DNA of 7,340 nt. It comes from MGOM01 sp035693825. Lineage in GTDB: Bacteria > Chloroflexota > Anaerolineae > Anaerolineales > E44-bin32. Under the pieces are notes generated by a model that worked only from the letters and a program-made list of their open reading frames with translations, was not told where the DNA came from and searched no databases. Where the stretch lies: contig DASSGB010000297.1 in the NCBI GenBank assembly GCA_035693825.1, positions 1-7,340 on the forward strand. Reading direction: 5' to 3'. Position numbers and translations under genes: made by a program. Shown here in pieces: positions 5,779 to 7,340 of this stretch; position 1 is the first letter of the stretch; each line of letters opens with the position of its first letter.

Positions 5779-5863
5779 GCGCAATCGGGGGATGCTGTAC
5801 GCCCCTGAAAGCGTTGCCCCTCCTCCGGCCTGTACAGCCGGGGGAGGGGCAAAGGTGTTGCGC
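5779..5863 (+). other. Candidate branched RNA structure downstream of trpB2
   Basis: GCGCAA (5779-5784) can pair with TTGCGC (5858-5863), enclosing a small hairpin GGGG/CCCC (5787-5790 with 5802-5805) and a long one. The long one joins 5814-5829 to 5837-5852 in 16 pairs, one of them G-U, with loop CTGTACA. Both loops contain CTGTAC, whose GTAC is self-complementary. No U-tract follows, so this is not an ordinary terminator. It may stabilise the 3' end of the trpB2 message or be an independent RNA element. Confidence 0.4.
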
Positions 5864-5888
5864 GACGACCATGGGCCGAGTGCTTTGC

Positions 5889-5926
5889 CTTCCGGCCGGC
5901 CGCTAACCGGCCGGAAGTCTTTGTTC
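5889..5926 (+). terminator. Rho-independent terminator after trpB2
   Basis: CTTCCGGCCGG (5889-5899) pairs perfectly with CCGGCCGGAAG (5907-5917) over a 7-base loop and is followed by TCTTTGTTCC. It ends the T-box/trpB2 transcript and separates it from the transporter gene. Confidence 0.82.
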
Positions 5927-5985
5927 CTCCACTCGGCGGTGGAGCCGCGCGGCGATCATCCTCGGCCGCTCCCCCGCTCTCGGAC

Positions 5986-5994
5986 TGGTAGACT
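5986..5994 (+). promoter_or_regulatory. Possible extended -10 promoter for the EamA transporter
   Basis: TGGTAGACT offers an extended -10 (TG, then TAGACT). It lies 18 bases before the ATG at 6013, which would leave a leader of only about a dozen bases. No -35 match is visible. It follows the trpB2 terminator, where a new promoter is expected. Confidence 0.3.
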
Positions 5995-6012
5995 CACCCC
6001 GGCCCACTGTCG

Positions 6013-6930
6013 ATGAGCCCACGCCTGATCGCCGTCCTCCAAGCCGTTTTCGTGACCTTCCTCTGGTCGACATCCTGGGTCCTGATCAAAGTGGGGCTCC
6101 AGTCGGATCTGCCGGCATTGACCTTCGCCGGGGTGCGCTACAGTCTCGCCGCTCTCGTGCTCGCCCCGTGGGTCCTTCTCCATCCGAAGATGCGCGCCTC
6201 GATGCGCGGTCTCTCCCGCAGAACCTGGGCACGCCTGGCGATATACGGCCTGATTCTGTACACGCTGACCCAGGGGGCGCTCTTCCTGAGCCTGTCGCTT
6301 CTTCCGGCCAATCCTGTCAGCCTGGTGCTGAACCTCACCCCGGTTCTGGTCGCCGGGGTGACGACGGCCCTGGGCCGGGAGCAGCCGGCGGCGCATCAAT
6401 GGGCCGGGGTTGCCGTTGCCGCAATCGGCACGGGCATCTTCTTCCTGCCTCTGGGGGCGGTCCCCTTCAGCACTGCCGGGCTTCTCGCCTTGCTCTTTTG
6501 CCTCGGGGCGAATGCGGCCTCCTCGCTGATGGGAAGGGCCGTGAACAGGCAGTCCGTCGTACCGGCATTGATCGTCACTTTTGTGAGCATGGCCGCCGGG
6601 TCGTTCACCCTGCTCGCCGTGGGACTCGCGACTCAGGGAGCCGGGACGTGGACGCCGCAGTCGTGGTTGATCGTTGCGTGGCTGGCGTTGGTGAACACGG
6701 CGCTCACGTTCACTCTGTGGAATCGAACCTTGCGCACCCTGACCGCGGTCGAGTCGAGCATCCTGAACGGCCTGATGCTGCCCCAGATCGTGCTTCTGGC
6801 TTTCTGGTTTCTGGGCGAGACGCTGACCGCCCGTCAGGTCGTGGGATTGCTCTTGGTCGCGGCTGGCACGGTGGCGGTGCAAGTCCAGCGTCGCAGGAGC
6901 GCTCCTCCGGAGGCGATTGCCTTTCGATGA
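6013..6930 (+). CDS. EamA-family (DMT superfamily) transporter
   Basis: A 305-residue inner-membrane protein with the duplicated five-plus-five helix plan of EamA/RhaT-type exporters. Approximate helices are 5-26, 36-56, 72-94, 101-120, 128-147, 154-175, 183-205, 217-238, 245-267 and 273-291. Family marks include TFLWSTSWVLIKVGL in helix 1, a proline-ending NLTPVLVAG in the fourth helix, and the closing LGETLTARQVVGLLLVAAG (267-285), the usual 'GE.LT..Q..G' of the second EamA repeat. Members export amino acids and other metabolites; the substrate cannot be read from the sequence. Although it lies next to trpB2, a terminator separates them, so a link to tryptophan is only speculative. The ATG has no clear ribosome site but starts at the family's normal N-terminus. 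Its TGA overlaps the start of the next gene by four bases (ATGA), indicating an operon with that lipoprotein. Confidence 0.9.
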   Translation: MSPRLIAVLQAVFVTFLWSTSWVLIKVGLQSDLPALTFAGVRYSLAALVLAPWVLLHPKMRASMRGLSRRTWARLAIYGLILYTLTQGALFLSLSLLPANPVSLVLNLTPVLVAGVTTALGREQPAAHQWAGVAVAAIGTGIFFLPLGAVPFSTAGLLALLFCLGANAASSLMGRAVNRQSVVPALIVTFVSMAAGSFTLLAVGLATQGAGTWTPQSWLIVAWLALVNTALTFTLWNRTLRTLTAVESSILNGLMLPQIVLLAFWFLGETLTARQVVGLLLVAAGTVAVQVQRRRSAPPEAIAFR

Positions 6931-7340
6931 CCTCGCCCAAGGGCAACGACCGCCGGATTCGAACAGCGATTCACATCCTGGCGAGCGTCGCCGCCGGCAT
7001 GGCGTTGGCACGTTGCGGACCGCCCCTTCCCACGGCCGCGCCTACCGGCATGCCGCCCACTTCCACTCCCGCGCCGGAGGTCGAAGTCCGTCTGACCCGT
7101 TCGAGCATCAGCGGGCACCCTTCGCGGGGGATGGGATTCCTGTCCCTCGAGGCAGGTCCGGAATCGACGGAGGTTGTCCTCGAGGTGCAGCTGGTGAACG
7201 AGCAAGGCGAGGTCACGGCGACAGAGCAAGTCTCGCCATTGACCCCGTATCTGCTGCAAACCTCCGAGGCGTTTTTCGCTGTCGAGTTCCCGGGGCGGGC
7301 GAGCGGAACGAAAATGGAAGTCCGCGTCATCTCGAGCCGC
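6927..7340 (+). CDS. Putative lipoprotein, cut by the right edge
   Basis: The frame opens at ATG 6927, overlapping the transporter stop (ATGA), and remains open for 138 codons to the window end. The N-terminus has basic residues (KGNDRRIR), a hydrophobic stretch (HILASVAAGMALA) and a lipobox-like LARC with Cys30, followed by a Pro/Thr-rich linker (GPPLPTAAPTGMPPTSTPAP) to about residue 50. Arg immediately before the cysteine is unusual, since Gly, Ala or Ser is normal there, but the Cys-Gly-Pro-Pro and linker resemble the other lipoprotein in this window. The visible mature part (EVEVRLTRSSISG onward) is rich in beta-forming, alternating residues, as in extracellular sandwich domains; I do not recognise a family. 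The four-base overlap suggests co-expression with the EamA transporter. The C-terminus is missing, so length and function stay open. Confidence 0.68.
   Translation, partial: MTSPKGNDRRIRTAIHILASVAAGMALARCGPPLPTAAPTGMPPTSTPAPEVEVRLTRSSISGHPSRGMGFLSLEAGPESTEVVLEVQLVNEQGEVTATEQVSPLTPYLLQTSEAFFAVEFPGRASGTKMEVRVISSR

Noticed and set aside
4722..5852. 376-codon minus-strand frame antisense to trpB2
   Set aside because: trpB2 on the + strand carries all the family motifs; the antisense product is His/Arg/Gly-rich with no domain.
5814..5852. Long GC-rich hairpin as the main trpB2 terminator
   Set aside because: No U-tract follows it on either strand. The hairpin at 5889-5917 with TCTTTGTT behind it is the better terminator.
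5792..6016. 74-codon + strand frame between trpB2 and the transporter
   Set aside because: It runs through the hairpin structure and the terminator, has no ribosome site and no recognisable protein features.
5956..7011. 351-codon minus-strand frame antisense to the transporter
   Set aside because: Its product is Arg/Gln/Gly/Glu-rich, the usual antisense image of a hydrophobic membrane protein in GC-rich DNA.

Overview
The window is GC-rich bacterial DNA with six protein-coding genes, one of them cut by the right edge. The best guess for the source is a Chloroflexota (Anaerolineae-like) or similar high-GC bacterium. This rests on lipoproteins with Cys-Gly-x-Pro-Pro followed by Pro/Thr/Ser/Ala linkers, a transcription-terminating T-box leader in GC-rich DNA, and short dispersed repeats of a kind I recall from such genomes. 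It is inference; no rRNA or other taxonomic marker is present.

Left part (1-2179): a MoeB/MoeZ-type adenylyltransferase-rhodanese fusion on the + strand runs convergently into a two-gene unit on the - strand. That unit is a six-helix membrane protein followed by a winged-helix regulator whose start codon overlaps the membrane gene's stop (ATGA). It has a consensus TTGACA-16-TATAAT promoter with a small palindrome over the expected start point, which suggests autoregulation.

Middle (2180-3782): divergently, a lipoprotein with a predicted beta-propeller of TolB/PD40-like repeats, possibly read from a leaderless transcript.

Centre of interest (3783-5926): a promoter, a complete T-box riboswitch with a UGG (Trp) specifier, a mutually exclusive antiterminator and terminator, a 200-base leader tail, and then a TrpB2-type tryptophan synthase beta-like gene. 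The antiterminator bulge (UGGC) matches the G73 discriminator known for bacterial tRNA-Trp, so two separate parts of the leader point to tRNA-Trp. The logic would be that uncharged tRNA-Trp switches on an orphan TrpB2 enzyme. The leader also holds a short palindromic dispersed repeat, heptamer tandem repeats and a 16-codon mini-ORF overlapping the trpB2 start. After trpB2 come a branched hairpin structure and a Rho-independent terminator.

Right part (5927-7340): an EamA-family ten-helix transporter overlaps by 4 bases the start of a second lipoprotein gene, which is cut by the window edge. No mobile element, CRISPR array, tRNA or rRNA gene was seen.
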